DNA of 64,000 nucleotides from Flavobacteriaceae bacterium UBA3611 (lineage in GTDB: Bacteria; Bacteroidota; Bacteroidia; Flavobacteriales; Flavobacteriaceae), in the NCBI GenBank assembly GCA_002375495.1, contig DFLU01000012.1, positions 866,748-930,747 on the forward strand, written 5' to 3'. The notes under the pieces are model-generated. The model saw nothing but the letters and a program-made list of their open reading frames with translations, searched no databases and was not told the origin of the DNA. Within the stretch, counting starts at the first letter, position 1. Each line of letters begins with the position of its first letter. The position numbers and the translations under genes were made by a program. Below, in pieces: positions 32,729 to 42,168 of this stretch.

Positions 32729-33475
32729 ATGAGAGCAACTTTCAATTTGGGCGGCACCTTAAAGATAATAGATCTAAATGCACCAATAGACCTATCAATT
32801 TCCTTACGCGACAGTGAAGAAAATCCGTTGGCATGGTATCTGGGAAAACCTGAAATTTCTCCAGTGAAATTAGACAACTGGGTAGGTAAGGTGAGTGAAG
32901 GCGCATCGGTGAATTTTAATACCATAAATTTCAATCCGCATGCGCATGGTACGCACACCGAATGCGTGGGTCATATTTCAGAAGAATTCTATTCGGTGAA
33001 TGATGCGCTTACCAATTTTTTCTTCACTGCAGAAGTGATTTCAGTAACACCAGCGGCTTTTGGAGACGATTTGATTATTTCTTTGGAACAGCTAAAACAG
33101 CTATTGGGTGATAACAGACCAGAGGCGGTGGTTGTTAGAACCTTGCCAAATACAGACGCCAAGCGATCGAAGCATTATTCGAACACCAATTGGCCATACC
33201 TTCATGAAAAGGCTGCAAATTTTCTTCGAGAAATCGGGGTAGCGCATTTGTTGATTGATCTTCCCAGTGTAGACAAAGAGAAAGATGAGGGCAAACTATT
33301 AGCGCATAAAGCTTTTTGGAATTATCCCGAACAACCTAGGTACAATGCTACGATTACTGAGTTTATTTATGTTCCCTACGATGTAAAAGACGGAAGTTAT
33401 CTGCTCAACCTACAAATGGCAGCGTTTAGTAACGATGCAGCTCCAAGTAGACCGGTGCTGTATAAATTTATATGA
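32729..33475 (+). CDS. Cyclase family protein (kynurenine-formamidase-like)
   Basis: 248 residues. Metal site motif NFNPHAHGTHTECVGH (HxGTHxE-type, about 71-84) and IDLPSVDKEKDEGKLLAHKA. IIDLNAPIDLSISLRDSEEN at the N-terminus is typical. Members hydrolyse formyl-kynurenine or related amides; the substrate here is undetermined. Followed by a run of same-strand small genes with 1-base gaps. Confidence 0.85.
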   Translation: MRATFNLGGTLKIIDLNAPIDLSISLRDSEENPLAWYLGKPEISPVKLDNWVGKVSEGASVNFNTINFNPHAHGTHTECVGHISEEFYSVNDALTNFFFTAEVISVTPAAFGDDLIISLEQLKQLLGDNRPEAVVVRTLPNTDAKRSKHYSNTNWPYLHEKAANFLREIGVAHLLIDLPSVDKEKDEGKLLAHKAFWNYPEQPRYNATITEFIYVPYDVKDGSYLLNLQMAAFSNDAAPSRPVLYKFI

Positions 33476-33476
33476 T

Positions 33477-33830
33477 ATGAAACAACTTCTCAAAATTGAA
33501 GAATTGGCATTATTTGTACTGGGTATTTTGGCGTTCGCAACCTTGGATTTTGCTTGGTGGTGGTTTCTAATCTTGCTGCTTTTACCAGATATTGGCATGT
33601 TGGGGTATCTTATAAATGCAAAGGTGGGTGCGCAAACATATAATCTATTTCACCATAGGGCAATTGCCGTGGGACTCATCATTTTTGGTTACTTTTATAC
33701 AAATGAAATTGTGTTGCTGTGCGGCATCATTATGTTTTCACACATTGCGTTTGATAGGATGTTGGGATACGGATTAAAATATCCAGACAATTTTAAACAC
33801 ACGCACTTGGGAAGCATTGGTAAAAAATAA
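33477..33830 (+). CDS. DUF4260 family membrane protein
   Basis: 117 residues from ATG 33477. Four helices: LALFVLGILAFATLDFAWWW, FLILLLLPDIGMLGYLINAK, NLFHHRAIAVGLIIFGYFYT, IMFSHIAFDRMLGYGLKYPD. The C-terminal DRMLGYGLKYPDNFKHTHLG is the DUF4260 signature. Function unknown. Confidence 0.85.
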   Translation: MKQLLKIEELALFVLGILAFATLDFAWWWFLILLLLPDIGMLGYLINAKVGAQTYNLFHHRAIAVGLIIFGYFYTNEIVLLCGIIMFSHIAFDRMLGYGLKYPDNFKHTHLGSIGKK

Positions 33831-33831
33831 T

Positions 33832-34446
33832 ATGGAATTACTCTTTATAGGTTTGGCATTTGGCGCTATTGTAGCGTATTTTTTGTTTCTGAAATTCAGC
33901 AGTGGTAGAAAGAAAGAAAAAGCACATTCGCAATCGGTGATACTCATGGAACGCATCAGAACCGTGTGTAAATTTATTACGGTAGAAGGCGATTTTTCTG
34001 AAATATACCATTATGAAAATGTCAAGGACAAATGGATTAATTTGCTCCTCGGAAAGAAGAAAGCATTGGTGCTCATAGAGGCGAAAGCCCATGTAGGCTT
34101 CGATCTTACGAAAATACACATGGACGCCGATACGAAAACCAGAACGATTACACTTACGAACTTTCCACAACCCGAATTGCTCACGGTAGAAACCGATTTC
34201 AAATACTACGATAAAAAAGAAGGCTGGGCGAACCCGTTTACGGCGACAGACCTTACTGAAATCAATAGGGAGGCCAAACAGCATATTGTGGATAAAATTC
34301 CGAGTAGCGGGCTCCTTTCTGAGGCTGAAAACCAAGCTTTAGAAACCATAAAATTAATGGAAACGCTCGTTGGCACCATCAGCTGGAAATTAGATTATTC
34401 GGCATTGCGGGTTGCTGCAACTGATCAGAAATCGATTCCCTCATGA
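33832..34446 (+). CDS. DUF4230 family protein
   Basis: 204 residues from ATG 33832. One N-terminal membrane helix (LLFIGLAFGAIVAYFLFLKF) and a periplasmic domain with VCKFITVEGDFSEIYHYENV, KKALVLIEAKAHVGFDLTKI and NREAKQHIVDKIPSSGLLSE AE, the DUF4230 pattern. Stop overlaps the next start (ATGA). Confidence 0.85.
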   Translation: MELLFIGLAFGAIVAYFLFLKFSSGRKKEKAHSQSVILMERIRTVCKFITVEGDFSEIYHYENVKDKWINLLLGKKKALVLIEAKAHVGFDLTKIHMDADTKTRTITLTNFPQPELLTVETDFKYYDKKEGWANPFTATDLTEINREAKQHIVDKIPSSGLLSEAENQALETIKLMETLVGTISWKLDYSALRVAATDQKSIPS

Positions 34447-35381
34447 AAAACTGGATATTCAGGTTCTGTTTTGTCTTTTGGGGCCTTTCAGTAAGCGCAC
34501 AAATGGATGTTGCACAGATTGATGCCACCGTACAATTTTACCCAAATAGGTTTGATGATGTAACGCAGCTCTCCAATTTTATAACGCGTGATTTCAAGAC
34601 AGACGCAGAAAAGGTGAGGGCGATCTACGGGTGGATTATTCATAATGTTGCGTACGAGCCCAAGGAATATGAAATGTTCAACTATAGCTTTAAAAATTAT
34701 AGAGAACGCAATAGCAAAGAAGAAAATACACGCAATAAAACCATTCAGCGAACGCTCCAAAAAGGAATAGCGGTGTGCGAAGGTTATGCAATGCTGTTCG
34801 AAAAATTATGTGAGCTACAGGGTATTCAGACTTATTTGGTGCGGGGAGATATAAAAACCAGCTTCGACGATATTGGTCGTGAATTTAAAAGGATACACAT
34901 GTGGAATGTTGTCTTTATTGATGGTGCTCCGTATCTTGTAGATGCAACTTGGGGCGCCGGAAGATACCATCAGAAATTTATAAAAGAACCCTCCTTTGAT
35001 TGGTTTCAGACCGATCCGGAGATTTTTGTAAAAACACATTATCCAGACATGGTAGAAGATGCTTTTTTAGATTTTCAATTTACTCGAGAACTCTTTGCGC
35101 AACTACCGTTAATCATCCAGAATGAGTTACGCATCGATGCGATAAAAAGACCTGCCCACGGAGTGATCTCTTCAGCAGAAAATCAAGATTCTATTACGTT
35201 TTTGATAAAAACGAATCCGCCAAAAACAATTTCGTATTCGTATAACTTCGGAAAAAAAGAGAATATCAAAAATTTTAAAACCGAAGATAATTTCTTAGAG
35301 TTTCAGGTAGTAACGAAATCAAACAGTAATTTAGTGATCTATTTTGATGATGAACCGGCATTAGCTTATAAAGTGAAATAG
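34443..35381 (+). CDS. Secreted transglutaminase-like protein
   Basis: 312 residues. Signal peptide ends near VSAQ. Transglutaminase-core: catalytic Cys in KGIAVCEGYAMLFEKLCEL, His in HMWNVVFIDGAPYLVDATWG with the following Asp. Such bacterial proteins act as proteases or crosslinkers in the envelope. ATGA overlap with the DUF4230 gene suggests linked expression. Confidence 0.85.
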   Translation: MKNWIFRFCFVFWGLSVSAQMDVAQIDATVQFYPNRFDDVTQLSNFITRDFKTDAEKVRAIYGWIIHNVAYEPKEYEMFNYSFKNYRERNSKEENTRNKTIQRTLQKGIAVCEGYAMLFEKLCELQGIQTYLVRGDIKTSFDDIGREFKRIHMWNVVFIDGAPYLVDATWGAGRYHQKFIKEPSFDWFQTDPEIFVKTHYPDMVEDAFLDFQFTRELFAQLPLIIQNELRIDAIKRPAHGVISSAENQDSITFLIKTNPPKTISYSYNFGKKENIKNFKTEDNFLEFQVVTKSNSNLVIYFDDEPALAYKVK

Positions 35382-35382
35382 C

Positions 35383-35742
35383 ATGAACATCGAAGATTTC
35401 AGAACGTATTGCCTGAATAAAAAAGGCGTCACCGAATCACTACCATTCGGTCCAGATACTCTGGTTTTTAAAGTAATGAACAAAATATTCGCCGTTTGTG
35501 GTCTCGAGCGTACGCCTACCCAAGTAAATCTAAAGTGTGACCCCGACCGCTCAGAAGAATTACGCGCCGAATACGATGGACTGATCATCCCAGGTTGGCA
35601 TATGAACAAACACCACTGGAATACCGTCATGATTGAAGACGCACTCCCGCCTAACTTAGTTGTGGAGTTGATAGACCATTCGTACGAGCTGATTGTTGCC
35701 TCACTCACCAAAAAACTACAGGCCGAATGGGCCGCATTATGA
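35383..35742 (+). CDS. MmcQ/YjbR family DNA-binding-like protein
   Basis: 119 residues. YjbR/CyaY-like fold: IEDFRTYCLNKKGVTESLPF, GPDTLVFKVMNKIFAVCGLE, KCDPDRSEELRAEYDGLIIP, GWHMNKHHWNTVMI. A double-wing DNA-binding role was proposed for the family. One base separates it from the previous stop; the next ATG overlaps its stop. Confidence 0.85.
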   Translation: MNIEDFRTYCLNKKGVTESLPFGPDTLVFKVMNKIFAVCGLERTPTQVNLKCDPDRSEELRAEYDGLIIPGWHMNKHHWNTVMIEDALPPNLVVELIDHSYELIVASLTKKLQAEWAAL

Positions 35743-37514
35743 AGCAATCTCCTAATGATTTTTACCACGCTCAAATTGAGCAGTATTCCCGGGAAATTAA
35801 AAAATTAAAAAAACAATTGGCGCTCTCAAGCACCCTTCGTATACTCCTTTTTTTGCTAGTTTGTTTCGGGGTATATTTTACTTTCGGGTCTGTAAAATGG
35901 GTTATTGCCATTATTGTAGTAGGCATCATAGCTTTTGTAGTTATGGTCATTCGACATAACAACCTTCAATATCAACGAAATTTGAAATCGGCTTTGATAA
36001 CTTACAACGAAACTGAAATCAAAGTGCTTCTACGTAATTTTAAAGAGTTGCCTGATGGTTCACAATTTAAAAATCCAGAACACGCCTTCTGCCAGGATAT
36101 TGATCTTTTTGGTCGTGGGTCCTTTTATCAGTATCTCAATAGGACCGCTTTAGAAAGTGGTTCTCAATTTTTAGCTAGCATTCTGCTCGAGAATGATATA
36201 AATCAGATTTCTGAAAAACAAAAAAGCGTACAGGAGCTCGCCAGTTTACCTAAATGGCGACAACATTTCTGGGCTGTTGCTTCCTTAATTAAAACTGAAA
36301 TTTCTGCTGAACGGGTGGTAAAATGGTTACACGATTATAACGCTTTTACTCCTTCTTGGATATCACCTGTTTCTACAGGCTTTACCATACTATCGGTAGG
36401 GTTGTTAGGGGCGTATTTTTTAGGTTTCGTTTCTGGTTTTGTAGTGTTTGGGTGGTTTTTGCTTGGCTTGTCTATAAGTGGCAGGTATTTTAAAAAAGTA
36501 AATAACCTAGAACAACACACTTCTAAAATACAGGACACTTTTAAACAGTTTCACAAACTTATTTCAGAAATAGAACAGCAGGAGTTTTCGTCAACAATAC
36601 TTGCCCAAAAAAAGAAACGTGTGCTCACAGAATCAAAGAAAGCATCTCTTGTTTTAAAACAATTTGCCAAAAATCTTGACGCACTCGACCAACGCAACAA
36701 TATGCTGGTTGGAGTTATCGCAAATGGTTTTATGCTGCGCGATTTAAGTATTGCAAATACCATAGAAAAATGGATTGCTAATTATAATTCTCAGGTAAAA
36801 GACTGGTTTGAAGTGATCGTTTTTTTCGACGCTTACAATAGCTTAGGAAATTATGTGTTTAACCATCAAAATCATGTTTTTCCAAGGCTTACCAATGAAT
36901 CGTCGCTTCTTACAATAGAAGGGAGTGGCCACCCTTTGTTACCTCCAGATAAGATGGTGCGTAATAATTTTGAAATCAACCGAGAGGAGTTTTTTATTAT
37001 CACAGGAGCAAATATGGCTGGTAAAAGCACTTTTTTACGAACGGTGTCCCTGCATATTGTGATGGCAAATATCGGGTTGCCAGTCTGCGCTACATCGGCT
37101 AAATACAACCCTATTAAACTTATTACCAGTATGCGAACAACCGATAGCCTAACCGATGACGAATCTTATTTCTTTAGCGAATTGAAACGTTTAAAATTTA
37201 TAGTGGAAGCCATAGAATCTGACGAGTATTTTATCATTTTGGATGAAATTTTAAAAGGAACCAATAGCACCGATAAAGCTATAGGCTCACGAAAATTTAT
37301 AGAAAAATTGGTTGCTGGAAATTCTACAGGTATTGTCGCTACACATGATCTTAGCTTATGCGAGGTAGCGAAGGAGTTGCCGACGGTAAAGAATTATTAT
37401 TTTGATGCGCGTATCGAAGACGGTGAGTTGTATTTTGATTATACAATTAAGCCCGGTGTTTGCAAGAATATGAATGCATCTTTTCTATTGAAAAAGATGA
37501 ATATAATAGATTGA
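35739..37514 (+). CDS. Membrane-associated MutS-related ATPase
   Basis: 591 residues from ATG 35739 (ATGA overlap). Two N-terminal hydrophobic helices (about 29-70) and another pair near 205-245 precede a MutS lever-like region and a full C-terminal ATPase: Walker A GANMAGKST, ..SLTDDESYFFSELKRL, Walker B FIILDEILKGTNSTDK, and IVATHDLSL. No mismatch-recognition domain. It belongs to the Bacteroidetes MutS-like membrane group of unknown role, not to canonical mismatch repair. Confidence 0.85.
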   Translation: MKQSPNDFYHAQIEQYSREIKKLKKQLALSSTLRILLFLLVCFGVYFTFGSVKWVIAIIVVGIIAFVVMVIRHNNLQYQRNLKSALITYNETEIKVLLRNFKELPDGSQFKNPEHAFCQDIDLFGRGSFYQYLNRTALESGSQFLASILLENDINQISEKQKSVQELASLPKWRQHFWAVASLIKTEISAERVVKWLHDYNAFTPSWISPVSTGFTILSVGLLGAYFLGFVSGFVVFGWFLLGLSISGRYFKKVNNLEQHTSKIQDTFKQFHKLISEIEQQEFSSTILAQKKKRVLTESKKASLVLKQFAKNLDALDQRNNMLVGVIANGFMLRDLSIANTIEKWIANYNSQVKDWFEVIVFFDAYNSLGNYVFNHQNHVFPRLTNESSLLTIEGSGHPLLPPDKMVRNNFEINREEFFIITGANMAGKSTFLRTVSLHIVMANIGLPVCATSAKYNPIKLITSMRTTDSLTDDESYFFSELKRLKFIVEAIESDEYFIILDEILKGTNSTDKAIGSRKFIEKLVAGNSTGIVATHDLSLCEVAKELPTVKNYYFDARIEDGELYFDYTIKPGVCKNMNASFLLKKMNIID

Positions 37515-37538
37515 AAAAATTTCTAACAACAACTATAA

Positions 37539-38534
37539 TTGGACTCTTTAACTCAAATTGTATTAGGTGCTGCCGTAGGTGAAGCCACATTAGGCAAAAA
37601 AGTTGGTAATAAAGCAGCTTTTTATGGCGCAATCGCGGGTACCATCCCTGACCTTGACGTAGTGGCCAATTATTTGGTAGATACCGTTACTGCGCTAGAA
37701 GTGCATCGCGGTTTCACACATTCTATTGTTTTCTCAATTGTTTTTGGACTTTTTTTTGGATGGCTGGTTTCCCTTTGGGAGAAACGTGCTAGTTGGAAAC
37801 AATGGTCCTTGCTTTGGTTTTTGTGCTTTCTCACGCATCCGCTGTTAGATGCCCATACCACTTGGGGTACGCAATTGTTTTGGCCTTTCGATGTAAGATT
37901 GGCATACAAAAATATTTTCGTGATTGACCCCTTGTACACCTTGCCGTTTTTAATCTTTTTAGTAGTAGCACTGCTGCGGAAACGGAACGATCCCAAACGC
38001 CGTACCTTTAATAACCTTGGTTTGTGGGTGAGTAGCATTTATTTAGTGCTGACCCTTGTCTTAAAAGGGATTACATTTTTAAAATTTGAAAATGCTTTAG
38101 AAGAACAACGTATCGCTTACACCGAAATCGAAACCAAACCGGCACCTCTGAATGCAATTTTATGGACCGCCAATGTAGAAACTGAGCATTCATTTTTGAT
38201 TGGGTATTATTCGCTGTTCGACTCACAACCGATAAAATTTGGTGTACATCCAAAAAACCATGATTTGTTGGGTGGCTTAGCTGCCGATGCTAAAATAAAG
38301 CGGTTAATTAAACTGACCAATGGGTTTTATACCATCAGCGAAGACAATGGCAATCTGTATTTTAATGACCTGCGATTTGGAACGCTCAGCGTAGACCCAA
38401 ACAACCGCGATTATGTGTTTAGTTTCTTGCTAGAAAAAAAAGGTGAAAACCTAGTGGTCACTGAAAACCGAAAACGCCCAGAAGATGCCAAGAACTTGCT
38501 AAAAGAACTTTGGGTACGTATCAAAGGCAATTAG
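37539..38534 (+). CDS. YdjM/YbcI-like metal-dependent inner-membrane hydrolase
   Basis: 331 residues from TTG (MDSLTQIVLGAAVGEATLGK is the conserved family N-terminus, so the start is secure). PF04307-type motifs: DLDVVANYL, HRGFTHSIVFSIVF, CFLTHPLLDAHTTWGTQLFW; five helices in the first 200 residues and a soluble C-terminal domain. Predicted membrane metalloenzyme of unknown substrate. Confidence 0.85.
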   Translation: MDSLTQIVLGAAVGEATLGKKVGNKAAFYGAIAGTIPDLDVVANYLVDTVTALEVHRGFTHSIVFSIVFGLFFGWLVSLWEKRASWKQWSLLWFLCFLTHPLLDAHTTWGTQLFWPFDVRLAYKNIFVIDPLYTLPFLIFLVVALLRKRNDPKRRTFNNLGLWVSSIYLVLTLVLKGITFLKFENALEEQRIAYTEIETKPAPLNAILWTANVETEHSFLIGYYSLFDSQPIKFGVHPKNHDLLGGLAADAKIKRLIKLTNGFYTISEDNGNLYFNDLRFGTLSVDPNNRDYVFSFLLEKKGENLVVTENRKRPEDAKNLLKELWVRIKGN

Positions 38535-38606
38535 CTTTCGGTATGTGTAACTTAAGAAAAGGTGAAAAGATGAAATGACAAAAAAGACTAAAAAATAAAA
38601 GGACAT

Positions 38607-38690
38607 ATGCCTCTTGGCCCCACTTCCAGTTTCCAGTATCCAACCTCCAGCTTCCAGTTTCCAGTTTCCAACTTCCAACTTCCAAAACTA
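38607..38690. repeat. Degenerate heptanucleotide tandem repeat
   Basis: About eleven units of the type YTTCCAR (CTTCCAG, TTTCCAG, CTTCCAA) in the gap between convergent genes. One strand is pyrimidine rich. No coding capacity. Confidence 0.75.
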
Positions 38691-38694
38691 CCTT

Positions 38695-39126
38695 CTAACT
38701 ACTCATATCAGCAACAATCTTCCAGGCGCCATTGATTTTCTTGAAGATTATAAGAAAATTTCCATTAGCATCGCCAACTTTTCGTTTTAGATAATACCGC
38801 CCCATCACCCAATAGCTGTTCTTTTCAATTGGAGAGATATCGTCAATCTCGAAAGTAAGTGTACCGCTGTGATCTTTGCTGGGATACCCTTTTTTGTATC
38901 GATCTAGCGTTTGTTGCCATCCTTTTGTGAGTCCGTTGCTGCCATAGAACTTTAACGAATCACTCTTCCAATAGCCCTGCATAAAACCTTCTAGGTCGTT
39001 TTGGCTCCACGCCTTTTCTTGGGCTTTCATAACACCGAGAATGGCAGCTTTATCGGTATCTATATCCTTTTGCGCGACACAAGACAGAAAAAACACAGAG
39101 AAAAGTAAACAGTAGCCTATTTTCAT
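38695..39126 (-). CDS. NTF2-like (DUF4440-type) lipoprotein
   Basis: 143 residues. Lipobox FLSC (Cys16). NTF2 fold: AILGVMKAQEKAWSQNDLEG, FMQGYWKSDSLKFYGSNGLT, YWVMGRYYLKRK and IIFKKINGAWKIVADMSS. Envelope-anchored small-molecule-binding or isomerase-like protein; no function assigned. Confidence 0.75.
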   Translation of the reverse strand: MKIGYCLLFSVFFLSCVAQKDIDTDKAAILGVMKAQEKAWSQNDLEGFMQGYWKSDSLKFYGSNGLTKGWQQTLDRYKKGYPSKDHSGTLTFEIDDISPIEKNSYWVMGRYYLKRKVGDANGNFLIIFKKINGAWKIVADMSS

Positions 39127-39159
39127 ATAGCTGAAATTTTAATTCGTTTGAAAGATACG

Positions 39160-39167
39160 TAATTTTG
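39160..39167 (+). promoter_or_regulatory. -7 promoter box of the ATP-grasp gene
   Basis: TAATTTTG matches TAnnTTTG, with the expected transcription start about 20 bases before ATG 39189; supports that start over TTG 39165. No clear -33 element. Confidence 0.5.
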
Positions 39168-39188
39168 AATTTCCCTAACGCCAACCCA

Positions 39189-40082
39189 ATGACAGACATC
39201 ACCATAGTTACCTGTAAAAAATATCTTCATAACAAAGGAGGTGACCTTTACGTAAACAATATATTTTTAGAGTATCAGCTTTTGAAGGATGCACTTGAAG
39301 CACTCGGACTCAAGGTGAAAAGAACCTACTGGAATGATCCAGAATACGATTGGTCGCAAACGAAAGTGGCTGTGATTCGGACTGTTTGGGATTATTTTGA
39401 AAATTTTCATGCGTTCAATAGGTGGATGGTGAGCACTGCTGCTGTTACCAATTTGGTGAATCCGTTGCCGTTACAACAATGGAATAGCCACAAATTCTAC
39501 CTGAATGATTTAGCCGAAAAGGGAGTGCGTATTGTACCTACTGCATTTGTTCAGAAAGGGAGTGCTACAAGCTTGCGGGAAATTTCCGAAGAGAAGGGTT
39601 GGAAAAATATGGTCATAAAACCCGCTGTTTCAGCCGCCGCCTTCCATACCTATAAAATTTCCGTAGAAGATATCGAAGCCAAAGAAGACCTATTTCAACA
39701 ACTATTGGCAGCGCGCGATATGTTACTACAACCTTTTATAAGTACCATCACTACCAAGGGTGAAGCGTCGCTCATGGTATTTAACGGCCAATTTACCCAC
39801 GCTATTTTAAAGAAGGCAAAGCAAGGCGACTTTCGCGTGCAAGACGATTATGGAGGTACGGTGCATGACTACACACCGAGCCAAAAAGAAATTCAATTTG
39901 CCGAATTTGCCAATGCGCAATGCCCAGTGCCACCCGCTTATGGGAGGGTTGATGTTGTTTGGGACGAAGCTGGAAACCCAATGCTCTCTGAAATGGAATT
40001 TTTAGATCCTGAAATCTGGTTGCGAAATGCGCCAGAATCGGCAAAATCGCTGGCAGAAGCTATCGCACAATATGTTTCTTAA
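39189..40082 (+). CDS. ATP-grasp family enzyme
   Basis: 297 residues from ATG 39189. N-terminal Rossmann-like part with KVAVIRTVWDYFENFHAFNR (characteristic of the RimK/glutathione-synthetase-like group), WNSHKFYLNDLAEKGVRIVP, MVIKPAVSAAAFHTYKI, LLQPFISTITTKGEASLMVF and RVDVVWDEAGNPMLSEMEFL (metal ligands). It ligates a carboxylate to an amine or thiol nucleophile; the substrate is unknown. Confidence 0.85.
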   Translation: MTDITIVTCKKYLHNKGGDLYVNNIFLEYQLLKDALEALGLKVKRTYWNDPEYDWSQTKVAVIRTVWDYFENFHAFNRWMVSTAAVTNLVNPLPLQQWNSHKFYLNDLAEKGVRIVPTAFVQKGSATSLREISEEKGWKNMVIKPAVSAAAFHTYKISVEDIEAKEDLFQQLLAARDMLLQPFISTITTKGEASLMVFNGQFTHAILKKAKQGDFRVQDDYGGTVHDYTPSQKEIQFAEFANAQCPVPPAYGRVDVVWDEAGNPMLSEMEFLDPEIWLRNAPESAKSLAEAIAQYVS

Positions 40083-40837
40083 TGTAATGATTCTTTAAAA
40101 AGTACGTCTGGATCTGGGCAACGTTGTTTCCACAGCTCCAATTCTGAGGCGTAAGCGACTCCATTATAATTTTCAGTCTCACCCAATAAGTCTGTGATGC
40201 ATTGTAAGTGTAAATGGGGTACCCAATGGCCGTTTTCCGTTTCATCGCCGATATATCCTATGAGACCTCCTTTTGAAACCGTTTTTCCTTTCGGGGAAAT
40301 AGATAATGACTCGATGCTAAGGTGACCGTAGAGTGTATAAAAAACAGCACCCTCTATTTGATGTTTTAATACGAGCAAGGGGCCGTAATCTTTATGAAAG
40401 TCATTGTGATGACTTATCACAATCTCGCCGTTGAAGATCGCATGCACAGGCGTTTTTGCCGGCACCCAAAAATCGGTACCCAAGTGAATGTTGCGGTATT
40501 CTGTGACTTCGTTTAGGGTTCTTTCAAAACGGGGAGTGTTATAAAAAGATCGTTCTTCCAGATATCCGTTGGCCAATAAGGCGTTGGGGTGTTGCTGCTG
40601 AAAAGCGTCTAAACGCGCTGTTGCCACCTCTAGATTTTCATGTTGCGGATCATTTCCGAAGAAATTACTGCCCGAACTCATGTCTGGTACGGCCACGGTA
40701 GTAAATTGAAGTGATGGAAACAGCGTTTTGAGCGATGCTCTTTTAGATTTAATACGTGTTTTAAAGTCCATAGCCAATATTTTTGTAAAGAAAGAAATAA
40801 TTTTTACTATAAACCTAGGCAAGGTCAGAGATTCCAT
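40079..40837 (-). CDS. M23 family peptidoglycan metallopeptidase
   Basis: 252 residues; an internal ATG (MDFKTRIKSKRAS) is an alternative start. LytM-type motifs: HLGTDFWVPAKTPVHAIFNG (first His and Asp), YTLYGHLSIESLSISPKGKT and VPHLHLQ (HxH). No obvious signal peptide, unlike most M23 enzymes, so it may act on another peptide or be exported otherwise. Overlaps the ATP-grasp 3' end by 4 bases in convergent orientation. Confidence 0.85.
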   Translation of the reverse strand: MESLTLPRFIVKIISFFTKILAMDFKTRIKSKRASLKTLFPSLQFTTVAVPDMSSGSNFFGNDPQHENLEVATARLDAFQQQHPNALLANGYLEERSFYNTPRFERTLNEVTEYRNIHLGTDFWVPAKTPVHAIFNGEIVISHHNDFHKDYGPLLVLKHQIEGAVFYTLYGHLSIESLSISPKGKTVSKGGLIGYIGDETENGHWVPHLHLQCITDLLGETENYNGVAYASELELWKQRCPDPDVLFKESLH

Positions 40838-40857
40838 TCTCCTAATAAATCAGATAT

Positions 40858-41060
40858 AGCGTTTTCAACCTACGTAACTTTACCTTAGTGTGATTTCTCT
40901 CAGGATCAAAATAACTTGACATCATTTTGTCTTAACTGTCATTTCGGAGTAACGACGAGAAATCTCAGGTCAATAAAGTATGGTCGAGAAGTCAGTTTCG
41001 AGTGAGGGTTGCTTCTTTCAATATTTGGATGAAACTAGTTGTGTGATTTCTCCTAGCGTC
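40858..41060. repeat. Intergenic repeat region with inverted GATTTCTC motifs
   Basis: GTGATTTCTC occurs near 40889 and again near 41041, and CGAGAAATCTCAGG near 40957 in inverse orientation, together with ATTTCGGAGTAACGACGAG and CGTCGAAATGAC. This looks like a dispersed non-coding repeat. No gene is supported. Confidence 0.5.
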
Positions 41061-41067
41061 GAAATGA

Positions 41068-42168
41068 CTACAAAACACCTTTCTGTTTCTTGTAAAATGC
41101 ATTGGCTTGGTCCTGCATCAATTCGCGCGCAATTTTACGCTTATAATCATATAGTTCTTGTTCTTCTGCAATATCTGCGTACACACGATTGTTTACTTCG
41201 CGATCTGTGGTAACGAGCACATCGCGCTGATCCTTTTGCTGTGTAACCCAGCTTTTAAGTGCACCTTCCTGCTCGGCAAGTTTTAAGTCGTATGCACCTT
41301 TTGGTGAAAGTAATTTTGCGATGATGGGTGAGGTTTCTATGGCGAGAAACAATAGGAATATAAAAAATGAAGGAAGCCACGGTAGCTTACCCAATGCATT
41401 TACCCGAGCCATAAGTCCATCAAATCCATCGATAATGGGTTGTGTCTCTGCAACTTTATCTTGATAATCGGCTGCCAATGTAGCTATTTGGGCTTCTGTA
41501 GCTTCAATTTTGGCATTATTAGTTTCTTTTAGCGAATTGAGTGCAGTGAGTTCGGCATCGTGTTTTTCACGTTTTTCTTTATAGACTGGTCCTTTTCCTA
41601 ATTTTTCTGTACCTGCGGTTCCTTCAGCTTCAGAAATGTACACATCATACAGTCCGTTCACTTCAGCTTCTTTGGTGTTTATTTCTTCTTTTAACGCAGC
41701 TATTTCAGCAGTAAGTGCTTCTATGGTAGGTGTATACTGCAGTGCCAACTGATCTTTATTTTCTAGTGTAAGATCATTTTTTTCTTCGAGTAGTACTTGA
41801 TTGATTTCTTTTTCAAAAATTTTTAATTCTAGCGGTTTTGAAATCACTACTGCGATGATCACGGCAAGTAAAATTCTTGGAGAAGCCTGTATCAGTTCAT
41901 CAAAAAAATTATCACGTTTTTTTATGGTAGAAACAATAAAACGGTCTAGGTTGAAGATGAGCAATCCCCAAATGAGGCCGAAAAAGATAGCCGTAACTAA
42001 GTTATCGAATACAGTAAATAGCGCATAACTTCCTGCAATCGCCGCCATGACGGCAGTAAAGAATACGGTAGCCCCGATGCCAGCGTATTTGGTTTGTTCT
42101 CCCGAAGAACAATCTTCAAGAATATCGGTATCGGCTCCTGAACAAAAGATGAAAAAGCGTTGTAGCAT
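41068..42168 (-). CDS. DUF4407 family membrane protein
   Basis: 366 residues. Three helices in the first 125 residues (ATVFFTAVMAAIAGSYALFT, AIFFGLIWGLLIFNLDRFIV, ILLAVIIAVVISKPLELKIF), a long coiled-coil periplasmic stretch (about 130-255), and a fourth helix (WLPSFFIFLLFLAIETSPII). NLDRFIV and SKPLELKIFE are DUF4407 hallmarks. Function unknown. Confidence 0.9.
   Translation of the reverse strand: MLQRFFIFCSGADTDILEDCSSGEQTKYAGIGATVFFTAVMAAIAGSYALFTVFDNLVTAIFFGLIWGLLIFNLDRFIVSTIKKRDNFFDELIQASPRILLAVIIAVVISKPLELKIFEKEINQVLLEEKNDLTLENKDQLALQYTPTIEALTAEIAALKEEINTKEAEVNGLYDVYISEAEGTAGTEKLGKGPVYKEKREKHDAELTALNSLKETNNAKIEATEAQIATLAADYQDKVAETQPIIDGFDGLMARVNALGKLPWLPSFFIFLLFLAIETSPIIAKLLSPKGAYDLKLAEQEGALKSWVTQQKDQRDVLVTTDREVNNRVYADIAEEQELYDYKRKIARELMQDQANAFYKKQKGVL

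Noticed and set aside
40980..41213. 77-codon plus-strand frame overlapping the DUF4407 3' end
   Set aside because: Starts in an intergenic repeat and runs antisense into a clear gene; composition unlike a protein.
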